The notes below the pieces were generated by a model that searched no databases, had not been told where the DNA came from, and saw only the letters and a program-made list of their open reading frames with translations. A program made the translations under genes and the position numbers. Of a DNA stretch of 64,000 nt, positions 34,355-43,057 are shown one piece after another. This DNA comes from Bifidobacterium sp. ESL0763 (lineage in GTDB: Bacteria; Actinomycetota; Actinomycetes; Actinomycetales; Bifidobacteriaceae), in NCBI RefSeq assembly GCF_029433395.1, contig NZ_JAQTHW010000002.1, positions 310,001 to 374,000 on the forward strand, read 5' to 3'. Position 1 is the stretch's first letter; each line of letters begins with the position of its first letter.

Positions 34355-35527
34355 TCATTGGTCGCTACAGCGTGTCGCAGTCTCCGTCAGCACCCGGTTC
34401 AGGTAGGCCTCAACGCCGTGATCGCCTACGAAATCGGTCTGTTTCGAGGAGCAGCTCTCGCCGTAATAGCAGTCGTCGTCATCCCAATCGGAATCGCTGT
34501 TGTTCGCGGTCAGCCCGGCGATCAGCAGCGTGGCCAGCAGGATGGTACCCAGGGTGCCGAGCGTGCCGATCACGATGCCGGCGATGCTCAGTCCCTTGTT
34601 CTGCTCGCCGGTCCTGTTGATCTGGCTCAGGGCGATGCACGAGAACACCAGGCCGACGGGCGGCAGGATGAAGGTGAGGACGAAGCCGAGGATGCACAGC
34701 GTGTTCCAACGCTCGTTCGATGCGGGGGAGTAGGAGACGTAGCCGCTCGGCGCCGCGTTGCCCTGGGGCTGGTAGCGCTGCGCGTAGGGCTGGTACTGCC
34801 CGTACTGCTGGGCCGCCGGGTCACCATAGCCCGGTTGCTGGTATGGGTCCTGCTGGCTCTGTTGCGTCCCATAGCCGGATTGTGCGGGTTGCGCCGTATA
34901 GGCCGGCTGGGCTGGTTGCGCCGGCTGCGTGCCGTAGGCCGGCTGGGGTTGCTGGGTCGGTTGCGCGTCGCCTTGGCCTTGAACCTGTGACTGGTCCTGT
35001 GATGGCCACGGCTGGTCCGGTACCTGTGGCGGAGCGGAGTAGCCGAAGCCCTGATCGCCGATGCCTCCGCCGAGGGAGTAGGCCGATGACGGGCCATCAT
35101 AGGGCGACTCATAAGGCGATTGGAGCTGCGGCTTGTCGGCGCCCTTGCCGCGTCCCCTGGCCGACGGCTTCTTCCACAGGTGGGTGGGCTTGGACGCCTG
35201 CGCTTCGGGCTGAGCCTGCCGTTGCGCGTGATCCTGTGCTTGTGGCTGGGTCTGGGTCTGGGTCTGTGGCTGTGGCTGCAACTGGCTCTGAGCCGGAGCC
35301 GGGGCTTGCGGCTGGACCGATGGCTGCGCCTGGTCCTGGCCCTCTGTGGGCCGTGTCGCGCTCTGCGCCTGGGCCTGCGTGCCCGGCGTCTGCCATGGCT
35401 CGTCTCCCCCCGTGGCGCCCTGCTGGTCGTGCTGATCGGGCTGATCGGGCTGATCGGGCCGGGTGGCACCGGCGGTATCGGGGTTCGGCTCCAGGCCGTC
35501 TGTGCTATCGGAACTGTAATTGTTCAT
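34355..35527 (-). CDS. Q/P-rich DUF4190-type membrane protein
   Basis: 390 residues. Residues 1-260 are low complexity, dominated by Gln, Pro and Ala. Two hydrophobic segments follow (CILGFVLTFILPPVGLVFSC and IVIGTLGTLGTILLATLLI), separated by ALSQINRTGEQNKGLSIAG, the DUF4190 pattern. A short acidic tail with Cys (DDDDCYYGESCSS) ends the protein. ATG at 35525-35527; the frame continues far upstream without stop but only as an antisense shadow of trmB. Found widely in actinobacteria; function unknown, perhaps envelope related. Confidence 0.75.
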   Translation of the reverse strand: MNNYSSDSTDGLEPNPDTAGATRPDQPDQPDQHDQQGATGGDEPWQTPGTQAQAQSATRPTEGQDQAQPSVQPQAPAPAQSQLQPQPQTQTQTQPQAQDHAQRQAQPEAQASKPTHLWKKPSARGRGKGADKPQLQSPYESPYDGPSSAYSLGGGIGDQGFGYSAPPQVPDQPWPSQDQSQVQGQGDAQPTQQPQPAYGTQPAQPAQPAYTAQPAQSGYGTQQSQQDPYQQPGYGDPAAQQYGQYQPYAQRYQPQGNAAPSGYVSYSPASNERWNTLCILGFVLTFILPPVGLVFSCIALSQINRTGEQNKGLSIAGIVIGTLGTLGTILLATLLIAGLTANNSDSDWDDDDCYYGESCSSKQTDFVGDHGVEAYLNRVLTETATRCSDQ

Positions 35528-35584
35528 GGATATTAGTCTACATGGGGCCGTGAAGGCGCGCAGGGGATGGGCTAGACTGGCCTG

Positions 35585-36385
35585 GTGCAAGAGAACAACC
35601 AGCCCCATATCCACCACATCCTCTCGTTCGCCCGGCGCACCGGCCGCCTCAACGACCGGCTCCGGCGCGCGTGGGACCGCCATGCTTCCGAATACCTGCT
35701 CGACATCACCCCTTCCCAGGCCTCGCTCGCCGTCAGGGACGGGTTCGTCTTCGATTCGGATTTCGCCCGCAAGGCCTGGGGCAACGACCATCCCGTGATC
35801 GTCGAGATCGGCACAGGGCAGGGCGAGAACGTCGTCGCCGCGGCCGAGGCCCATCCCGAGGCGAACTTCCTGGCCGTGGAGGTCTACGACCCGGGCGTGG
35901 CGCACACCATGCTCCTTGCCGGCAAGCGTGGCATCGACAACCTGCGCATCGCCCAGGTGGACGCCCCCGAGCTGTTCGCCGTGGCGCGGCCGGGCGTCTT
36001 CGAGGAGGTGTGGACCTTCTTCCCCGACCCCTGGCCGAAGATGCGCCACCACAAGCGCCGCCTCGTCCAGCCGGCGTTGGCCTCCCAGGTGCGCCATGCG
36101 CTGAACCCCGGAGGTCTCTGGCGCCTGGCGACCGACATCGAGGACTACGCGCTGCACGTCCACGAGGTGATGGACGGCCGCGACGACTTCGGCAACGTCG
36201 GCACGCTCACGGTCTCGCTGCCCACCGAGCACGTGGGCAAGGGCACCGCGGGGCAGGCCTCGGCGCTGCCCCATGCCGATTTCAGGGAATCCGAGCGTTT
36301 CGAGGGGCGCGTGCTCACCAATTTCGAGCGCAAGGGCCTCGACGCGGGCCGTCGCATCCACGACCTGACCTACCGGGCGCTCTGA
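35585..36385 (+). CDS. trmB: tRNA (guanine-N7-)-methyltransferase
   Basis: Methylates G46 in the variable loop of tRNAs using S-adenosylmethionine. 266 residues. SAM-binding [17 protein letters not shown] and the TrmB signature [16 protein letters not shown] are present. GTG start at 35585, six bases after TAGACT (35573-35578), indicating a leaderless message. Lies among tRNA genes (Asp/Phe before, Glu after). Confidence 0.95.
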   Translation: MQENNQPHIHHILSFARRTGRLNDRLRRAWDRHASEYLLDITPSQASLAVRDGFVFDSDFARKAWGNDHPVIVEIGTGQGENVVAAAEAHPEANFLAVEVYDPGVAHTMLLAGKRGIDNLRIAQVDAPELFAVARPGVFEEVWTFFPDPWPKMRHHKRRLVQPALASQVRHALNPGGLWRLATDIEDYALHVHEVMDGRDDFGNVGTLTVSLPTEHVGKGTAGQASALPHADFRESERFEGRVLTNFERKGLDAGRRIHDLTYRAL

Positions 36386-36487
36386 ACGGACATGGCCGGA
36401 GCGCCGGCGGGCGTGAAAGCCGCCCGGGGCACAACACGCCGATGCCTCCTCCGGTCTGCCTTCTCACGTAACCTGAGAAGGTTGTTG

Positions 36488-36559
36488 GCCCCCTTCGTCT
36501 AACGGTTAGGACACCAGACTTTCAATCTGACAACAAGAGTTCGACTCTCTTAGGGGGTA
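36488..36559 (+). tRNA. tRNA-Glu (anticodon TTC)
   Basis: 72 bases. Acceptor GCCCCCT with AGGGGGT (one G-U), D-arm GTCTAACGGTTAGGAC, anticodon loop CTTTCAA giving TTC, T-loop TTCGACT. No CCA encoded. Confidence 0.95.
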
Positions 36560-36903
36560 CTTTTCCGGGCTTTCTCAAACAACAGTCGGCAGTAGGCTTA
36601 GACTTACTGCCGATTGGCATTAGAAGGTGTTCGGTATTGTTGCCGGTTTCATCGTGAATCACTTCAAATCACCCTAAATAACGACGAGCTTTCATCAAAT
36701 TTTCATCACGCCGGTGCTGGATGATTCTTAGTGGTGTCAAGGTTTAGCAAGCATTCGGAACGGCATGGTGCGTCAATGCAAGTGGAGTTGGTGCGTGACT
36801 GATATGTGGTCGGCGCACAGTCATGGTTTGTTTGCCGTCCGCACGATTCGATGGACGGGTTTGATTATTATGGTTCCCGGGGTCAACGAAGAGGAGCGGA
36901 ACG
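36560..36903. other. 344-base intergenic region before the GH65 fusion gene
   Basis: A hairpin TCGGCAGTA (36586-36594) with TACTGCCGA (36605-36613) lies 27 bases after tRNA-Glu but has no T run. Bases ~36640-36760 are AT-rich and may hold the promoter of the downstream gene. No gene supported. Confidence 0.5.
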
Positions 36904-39900
36904 ATGAGCGGCAAGAACGGGATCGATGCCAGGCATGGCGGCACGGGGGAGCGCAACGCCGCGAACGGCAGGCCCGACAGGACCGGCTGGCGCATGGAGG
37001 ACTTTGACGCCGCGCTCTTCGATCTCGACGGCGTGCTCACCCCGACCGTCGACCTGCACAAGCAGGCTTGGAAACGGCTCTTCGAGGCGGTGCTTCCTGA
37101 CGATGTGACGCCCTATAGCGACGAGGATTATTTCAAGTACGTGGACGGCAAACCCCGCTACGACGGCGTCGATGCCCTGATGCGCAGCCGTGGCATCGTC
37201 CTCGAGCGGGGAGAGGCAAGTGATGATCCCGGCGCCAACACGGTCTGCGGGCTGGGCAACCGCAAGAACGCCGAGTTCGAGCGGCTGCTGCGCCAGCAGG
37301 GCATCAGCCCCTACGACGATGTGGTCGACGTGCTGCGCCACCTGCACGCCGCCGGCAAACGCCTCGCGGTCGTCTCCAGCTCACGCAACGCCCGCGAGGT
37401 GCTGCATGCCGCCGGCATCCTGAGGTACTTCGACATCGTGGTCGACGGCAACGTGCGCGCCGAGCAAAAACTGGCCGGCAAACCCGCCCCCGACACCTAC
37501 CAGTACGCCTCCCGCAGGCTGGGGGCGCGCTATTCGCGGTCCATCGTGCTCGAGGACGCGCTCTCCGGCGTCGCCTCGGGGGCGGCCGGCCATTTCGGAT
37601 TGGTCGTCGGCGTCGATCGCGGCGCGGGGCGCCGGGCGCTGCTGGAGGCGGGCGCGGATATCGTGGTCACCCGGCTGGGGCAGCTGCTCGACGGCGCCCA
37701 CCGCGGCGCGACGCACACCACGCCGGCCCACCTCGACGCGCTCAGGTACCCGATCGACCCGTGGAGTTTCACCCAGATCGGCGAGCCGAGCGAGGAGAGC
37801 GCCACCCTATTCTCGGTCTCCAACGGCTCCATAGGCGTCCGTGCCGAATCCGGCAAGCCCCGCGATCTGGGCTCCGGGACCTTCCTCAGCGGCTTCCACG
37901 AGACCTTCGCCATCAGGCACGCCGAGGAGGCCTACGGGTTCGCCAAGGTCGGCCAGGTGGTGCAGGGGGTGCCCGACACCTCCGATTTCCGATTCTCGGT
38001 GAACGGACGACCGCTGGCCTCGCCTGGCTGCTACAGGCAGAGCGTGGACTTCCGGCAGGGCTGCGCCACTCGCAGCTACCGCTACGACGTCGGCGGCCAC
38101 ACCTGCCTCGAGGCCAACATCACCTCCATGGCCTGCCTGTTCCGAGCCGACCTGCTGGTGACCACGCTCACCCTGCGCGCCGTGGGCGACGACCTCGACG
38201 TGCACGTCTCCGCGCCGATCAACGTGCGGCATCCCGAGGTCTCGCGCGACATTGACCCGCGCAAGGCCGACCTCATCGCCGACGGCGGGCTGCGCAAGCT
38301 CGAGGTCGACGCCGTCTCGCAGAGCGACAAGAACGAGACCTACGGCGCCTACCACTGCAAGAACTCCGGGTGCACCATGGCCGTCGGCGTGGCGCAGCGG
38401 GTCGATGGCACCTCCGTGCCGAGGGGTTTCGACGTGCATGTCGCCAAGGGGTCGCAGGCCACCGTGGTCCGCTACTCGGCCTACGACAACCATCCCATCG
38501 ACCCGGTCGGCGTGCGCAAGGGACTCAAGGCCGTCGGTCCGCAGGCACGCGACTCCATCACGCTTTTCCAACGCTGCGCAGCCACGCTGGCCTGGGCGGC
38601 GGCGCAGGGGCCGGACGCCCTGCGAGACCGGCAGCGCCGGTGGCTCGAACGCTTCTGGTCGCAGGCTGACATCACCGTCGAGGCCCATGACGACGGACGC
38701 ACCCAGCAGGTGCTGCGCTGGGAGCTCTTCCAGCTGGCGCAGACCACCGCGTTCGTGCCCAACGGCATCGCGGCCAAGGGGCTGAGCGGCACGGGCTATT
38801 CCGGCCATTATTTCTGGGATACCGAGGCCTTCATCGTCCCCTTCCTCACCTACAGCGCTCCCGACCGGGCGAGGGACGCGCTCGCCTTCCGCTTCCGCAT
38901 GCTGCCCGCCGCCCGCAAGCGCGCCGCGGTGATGAACGTCGACGGCGCCCTTTTCCCATGGAGGACGATCGACGGCGAGGAGGCCTCGGCCTTCTTCGAG
39001 GCGGGCACGGCCCAATACCACATCGACGCCGACATCGCCTACGCCGTCTGCCAGTATGTCTCGGCCTCGGGCGACACCGCGTTCATGGCCACCCAGGGCG
39101 TCGACATCCTCGTCGAGACCGCCCGCATGTGGGCGAGCCTGGGCTCCATGGGCGCCGACGACCGATTCCACATCAACACGGTGACCGGCCCGGACGAATA
39201 CAGCGCCCTGGTCAACGACAACTACTACACCAACGCCATGGCCCAGTTCAACCTACGGGCCGCCACCCAGTCGTTGCGGGCGCTGGACGACGGACAGCGT
39301 GAGGCCGCGAGCGAGCGCCTTGGGGTCCGCGACGACGAGCCTTCACGCTGGCTGGCGCTCGCCGACGCCATGGCCCTGCCCGTCGACCCGTCCACAGGCG
39401 TCCACCTGCAGGACGCGGGCTTCATGGCGCGCAAGCCCTGGGATTTCCGGCACAATACCCTGCGTCCGTTGCTGCTGCACTACCATCCGATGATGATCTA
39501 CCGCCACCAGGTGCTCAAGCAGGCCGACACTGTCCTGGCGCTCTACCTGCTCTCCTCGCAGTTCGACGCGGTCTCAAAGCGACGTGACTTCGACTTCTAC
39601 GATCCGCTGACCACCGGCGACTCCTCGCTTTCGGCCTCCACCCAGCAGATCGTCGCCGCCGAGGTCGGCCACGGCGAGCTGGCGATGCGCTACTTCGACG
39701 AGGCGCTCTACGCCGATGTGGCCAACCTGCACGGCAACACCGCCGACGGCATCCACCTGGCCTCCGCCGGCGGCGTGTGGCTCTCCGCGGTGGCCGGCTT
39801 CGGCGGGCTGCGCGATTCCGGCGGCCGGAGCCTGTCCATCGACCCACGCCTGCCGGAGCGGTGGTCGTCGCTGCGCTACCGCATCCGCGTGCGCGGCTCC

Positions 39901-39999
39901 CTGCTGCAGGTCACGGTGCGCCACGACGGCGTCGAGGTCCGGCGCCTGGAGGGCGGGCCGGTCCGCCTGAGCGTGCAGGGCGAGCCTCGAACCGTTTGA
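36904..39999 (+). CDS. Fused beta-phosphoglucomutase / GH65 disaccharide phosphorylase
   Basis: 1031 residues, two enzymes in one chain. Residues ~30-270 are a HAD phosphatase-fold beta-phosphoglucomutase with FDLDGVLTP (D40/D42). Residues ~285-1025 are a GH65 phosphorylase with YFWDTEAFIVPFL and the catalytic acid Glu765 in TGPDEYSALV. Such pairs act in series: the phosphorylase splits an alpha-glucobiose (trehalose, maltose, kojibiose or nigerose) with phosphate to beta-glucose 1-phosphate, and the mutase makes glucose 6-phosphate. Which disaccharide cannot be read. ATG at 36904 with GAGGAG upstream. Stands alone, without a sugar transporter nearby. Confidence 0.9.
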   Translation: MSGKNGIDARHGGTGERNAANGRPDRTGWRMEDFDAALFDLDGVLTPTVDLHKQAWKRLFEAVLPDDVTPYSDEDYFKYVDGKPRYDGVDALMRSRGIVLERGEASDDPGANTVCGLGNRKNAEFERLLRQQGISPYDDVVDVLRHLHAAGKRLAVVSSSRNAREVLHAAGILRYFDIVVDGNVRAEQKLAGKPAPDTYQYASRRLGARYSRSIVLEDALSGVASGAAGHFGLVVGVDRGAGRRALLEAGADIVVTRLGQLLDGAHRGATHTTPAHLDALRYPIDPWSFTQIGEPSEESATLFSVSNGSIGVRAESGKPRDLGSGTFLSGFHETFAIRHAEEAYGFAKVGQVVQGVPDTSDFRFSVNGRPLASPGCYRQSVDFRQGCATRSYRYDVGGHTCLEANITSMACLFRADLLVTTLTLRAVGDDLDVHVSAPINVRHPEVSRDIDPRKADLIADGGLRKLEVDAVSQSDKNETYGAYHCKNSGCTMAVGVAQRVDGTSVPRGFDVHVAKGSQATVVRYSAYDNHPIDPVGVRKGLKAVGPQARDSITLFQRCAATLAWAAAQGPDALRDRQRRWLERFWSQADITVEAHDDGRTQQVLRWELFQLAQTTAFVPNGIAAKGLSGTGYSGHYFWDTEAFIVPFLTYSAPDRARDALAFRFRMLPAARKRAAVMNVDGALFPWRTIDGEEASAFFEAGTAQYHIDADIAYAVCQYVSASGDTAFMATQGVDILVETARMWASLGSMGADDRFHINTVTGPDEYSALVNDNYYTNAMAQFNLRAATQSLRALDDGQREAASERLGVRDDEPSRWLALADAMALPVDPSTGVHLQDAGFMARKPWDFRHNTLRPLLLHYHPMMIYRHQVLKQADTVLALYLLSSQFDAVSKRRDFDFYDPLTTGDSSLSASTQQIVAAEVGHGELAMRYFDEALYADVANLHGNTADGIHLASAGGVWLSAVAGFGGLRDSGGRSLSIDPRLPERWSSLRYRIRVRGSLLQVTVRHDGVEVRRLEGGPVRLSVQGEPRTV

Positions 40000-40088
40000 C
40001 GCCGCGGCGCCGAAGGAGGCCGTCGTGGCCGCCGCCCTGGCGTAGCGACGGTCGGGGAGCCCAATGCTGGGGCGACGGATGCCATGAA

Positions 40089-40104
40089 TGTGAAATATGT
40101 CATA
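40089..40104 (+). promoter_or_regulatory. Possible Rex-like site upstream of ndh copy 1
   Basis: TGTGAAATATGTCATA matches 10 of 13 fixed positions of the actinobacterial Rex (NADH/NAD+ sensor) consensus TGTGAAC-N3-TTCACA. The right half is imperfect. Suggestive only. Confidence 0.25.
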
Positions 40105-40269
40105 TTGCATGGTCGATATATGCAGAAACGTTTCCATTTCCGCAAATTTGCCAATTGTTTGCATCGTGTGCGAATATTCTTGATACTGATATTCAACAGT
40201 GAAGAACATGCGACGGTGCCTCACGCAACGGCTCGTTCTTCCTCAAGATTCCCAATGGAGGGGGTTGCT

Positions 40270-41442
40270 ATGACAACGATTGTTGTTCTGGGCGCGGGTT
40301 ACGGCGGTCTGCGCGCCGTCAAGCAGTTGGTCAAGGCCAAAGTCGACGCGAAGATCGTTCTGGTCAACAAGAATCCGTATCACTATCAGTCCACCGAGCT
40401 GCACGAGGTCGCGGCCGGCACCAAGGAACCCGACGAGATCACCTTCGACGTGCGCAAGGCCGTCGACGAGCGCGTCGACGTCGTCATCGACGAGGTGACG
40501 CGCGTGGACCAGGACGCCAGGAAGGTGGAGCTGAAGAACGGCGAGCCATTGGCGTATGACTACCTGGTCAACGCGCTGGGCTTCGAGTCGGAGACCTTCG
40601 GCATCAAGGGCGCCGACGAGAACGGTTGGCCGATCCTCGACATCGACACGGCCGTCGCGGCGCGCAAGCACCTCGAGGACACGCTGAAGAACTACAAGAC
40701 CAGCCATGACGTCAACGACCTGCACATCGTGGTGTGCGGCGCCGGCTTCACCAGCATCGAGTACTTGGGCGAGCTGGTCTACCGCCTGCCCGACCTCGCC
40801 GAGGAATACGGTTTCCCGCTAGACAAGGTGAAGGTCGACTGCATCGAGGCGACCCCGAAGATCCTGCCGATGTTCGACCCGAAGCTCGCCGACTGGGGCG
40901 TCAAGTACCTCGAGGACCACGGCGTCACCTTCCATGTGGCCTCGCCGATCACCGAGGTCAAGCCCAACGCCGTGGTGAGCGACGGCACCGAGTATCCGGC
41001 CAACACGATCATCTGGACCACGGGCGTGCACGGCAGCCATGTGATCGCCGACTCCGGCTACGACCAGAAGCGCAACCGCGTGGTCGTCGAGGACGACCTC
41101 TCCGTCAAGGGCCATCCCGAGGAGTTCCTCGTCGGCGACGTCTCCGCGGTGCCGAACCCGGACAACGGCCGCCTCTATCCGACCACGGCCCAGATCTCCA
41201 TCGCCCAGGCCGACACCGCCGCCAGCAACATCGCGGCGCGCATCGCCGGCAAGGAACCGAAGAAGTTCGTCTACAAGTCGCTCGGCACCCTCTGCTCGCT
41301 CGGCCCCAAGACCGGCATCGCCGAGGTCGACATGGGTGGCCACTGGAAGCTCAAGGGCGCGAAGGCCTCCTTCGCCAAGAAGAAGGTCGCCGACCGTTCC
41401 GTCACCGAGCTGACGGATGTGCCCGGCATCATGAACAGCTGA
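40270..41442 (+). CDS. ndh: Type II NADH dehydrogenase (NDH-2), copy 1
   Basis: FAD enzyme that moves electrons from NADH to quinone without pumping protons, on the inner face of the membrane. 390 residues. FAD-binding VLGAGYGGLRAVKQL at the start, second dinucleotide fold HIVVCGAGFTSIEYLGEL near residue 155, and FLVGDVSAVPN near the flavin. The C-terminus is short for NDH-2, with little obvious membrane anchor. ATG at 40270 with GGAGGGGG; longer frames to 40084 are rejected. Followed by a hairpin and a close paralogue. Confidence 0.87.
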   Translation: MTTIVVLGAGYGGLRAVKQLVKAKVDAKIVLVNKNPYHYQSTELHEVAAGTKEPDEITFDVRKAVDERVDVVIDEVTRVDQDARKVELKNGEPLAYDYLVNALGFESETFGIKGADENGWPILDIDTAVAARKHLEDTLKNYKTSHDVNDLHIVVCGAGFTSIEYLGELVYRLPDLAEEYGFPLDKVKVDCIEATPKILPMFDPKLADWGVKYLEDHGVTFHVASPITEVKPNAVVSDGTEYPANTIIWTTGVHGSHVIADSGYDQKRNRVVVEDDLSVKGHPEEFLVGDVSAVPNPDNGRLYPTTAQISIAQADTAASNIAARIAGKEPKKFVYKSLGTLCSLGPKTGIAEVDMGGHWKLKGAKASFAKKKVADRSVTELTDVPGIMNS

Positions 41443-41830
41443 CACCGGTCCGCGTTCCACGTTTCCAAGGCGCGACGAAAGCATCAATCTTTCGTCGCGC
41501 CTTGCCGTATGCGCGGGGCGGGCGGCCGCTCCGATCGTTTCCATTCGATGGCGGGGAGGTATAGCGTGTCGCCGGAAACCCTCGAAGGATAACCGTACGT
41601 AATACTTGCGATTCCCTTGTGATTGCTGGGGTGGGCGCAGATGTGAGATGTCAGATAAAAGAGGCCCGATTCGGCCCGGAGTCGCGGTTTTGTTGTACGG
41701 CAAACGTTTTTTTGTTCGGCGGCCCATATAACCTATGTGATGGATTTCTGCAGTAGAAAGCCCTTCGCGCGGTCGAACAGGGCTTTTGGAGCCAAACAAT
41801 GTAAAAGAAGAAAGAAAGGATATTCTCCCC
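41443..41830. other. 388-base intergenic region between the ndh copies
   Basis: Contains a 16-bp hairpin after copy 1 and a smaller hairpin before copy 2 (AAAGCCCT 41757-41764 with AGGGCTTT 41779-41786, followed by T). Around 41690-41740 it is AT-richer and likely holds the promoter of the ndh-cyd unit. No gene supported. Confidence 0.55.
41466..41504 (+). terminator. Hairpin terminator after ndh copy 1
   Basis: CAAGGCGCGACGAAAG (41466-41481) pairs perfectly over 16 bases with 41489-41504; 7-base loop. There is no T run after it. Confidence 0.7.
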
Positions 41831-43012
41831 ATGAAGAGAATCGTCGTATTGGGCGCGGGCTACGCGGGCCTGCGAGTCGTCAAACAATTGACGCACGCCA
41901 AGGTCGATGCGCAGATCGTCCTGGTCAACAAGAACCCGTACCACTATGAGTCCACCCAGCTGCACGAGGTCGCTGCCGGCACCAAGCAGCCCGCGGACAT
42001 CACCTTCGACATCCGCCCCCTGCTGGCGCGCAAGCGCAACGTCGAGGTCATCATCGACGAGGTGACCCGTGTGGACCAGGACGCCAGGAAGGTGGAGCTG
42101 AAGAACGGCGAGCCGCTGGACTACGACTACCTGGTCAACGCGCTGGGCTTCGAGTCGGAGACCTTCGGCATCAAGGGCGCCGACGAGAACGGCTGGCCTC
42201 TGATCGACATCGAGACCGCCGTCGCGGCGCGCAAGCACCTCGAGAGCACGCTGGCGAACTACCGGCGCAGCCATGACGTCAACGACCTGCACATCGTGGT
42301 GTGCGGCGCCGGCTTCACCAGCATCGAGTACCTGGGCGAGCTCGTGCACCGCCTGCCCAGGCTGGCCAAGGAATACGGCTTCCCGATGGAGCTGGTGAAG
42401 GTCGACTGCATCGAGGCCGCCCCGAAGATCCTGCCGATGTTCGAGCCCAGCCTCTCCGCCTGGGCCGTCAAATATCTGGAGCGCAAGGGCGTCACCTTCC
42501 ACGTGGCCACCCCGATCACCGAGGTCAGGCCGGGCGCCGTGGTCAGCAACGACACCGAGTTCCCCGCCAACACCATCATCTGGACCACCGGCGTGCACGG
42601 CAGCCATGTGATCGCCGACTCCGGCTACGACCAGAAGCGCAACCGCGTGGTGGTCGAGGACGACCTGCGCATCGCCGACCATCCCGACCAGTTCCTGATC
42701 GGCGACGTCTCCGCGGTGCCGAACCCGGGCAACGGCCGCCTCTATCCGACCACCGGCCAGATCTCCATCGCCCAGGCCGATGCCGCCGCCGCCAACCTCG
42801 CCTCCCTGCTGCGGGGTGGCAAGACCAAGAAGTTCGTTTTCAAGCCGCTGGGAACGGTTTGCTCCCTCGGCCCCGGAGCCGGCATTGCTTCGATTGACAT
42901 GATGGGCCATTGGAAGCTCAAGGGTTCCAAGGTCTCGATTGTCAAGAAGATGATCAATGATCGCACGGTGCTGGAATTGGCCAATATCCGTACTATGCTT
43001 GAAAGTGATTGA
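41831..43012 (+). CDS. Type II NADH dehydrogenase (NDH-2), copy 2
   Basis: 393 residues, same architecture as copy 1 (VVLGAGYAGLRVVKQL; VVCGAGFTSIEYLGEL; FLIGDVSAVPN). The middle third is almost identical to copy 1 even at silent sites, while both ends have drifted. ATG at 41831 with AAAGGA upstream. Only 45 bases separate it from cydA, so ndh2-cydAB is likely one transcript, coupling NADH oxidation directly to the terminal oxidase. Confidence 0.87.
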   Translation: MKRIVVLGAGYAGLRVVKQLTHAKVDAQIVLVNKNPYHYESTQLHEVAAGTKQPADITFDIRPLLARKRNVEVIIDEVTRVDQDARKVELKNGEPLDYDYLVNALGFESETFGIKGADENGWPLIDIETAVAARKHLESTLANYRRSHDVNDLHIVVCGAGFTSIEYLGELVHRLPRLAKEYGFPMELVKVDCIEAAPKILPMFEPSLSAWAVKYLERKGVTFHVATPITEVRPGAVVSNDTEFPANTIIWTTGVHGSHVIADSGYDQKRNRVVVEDDLRIADHPDQFLIGDVSAVPNPGNGRLYPTTGQISIAQADAAAANLASLLRGGKTKKFVFKPLGTVCSLGPGAGIASIDMMGHWKLKGSKVSIVKKMINDRTVLELANIRTMLESD

Positions 43013-43057
43013 TTCCATACTTTTATGAGTAAGGAATAGTAAGAAGAAAGGAACAAA

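Noticed and set aside
34355..36361. One 668-codon minus-strand frame spanning trmB
   Set aside because: Only the part up to 35527 has a start and a recognisable DUF4190-type protein; the rest is the antisense of trmB.
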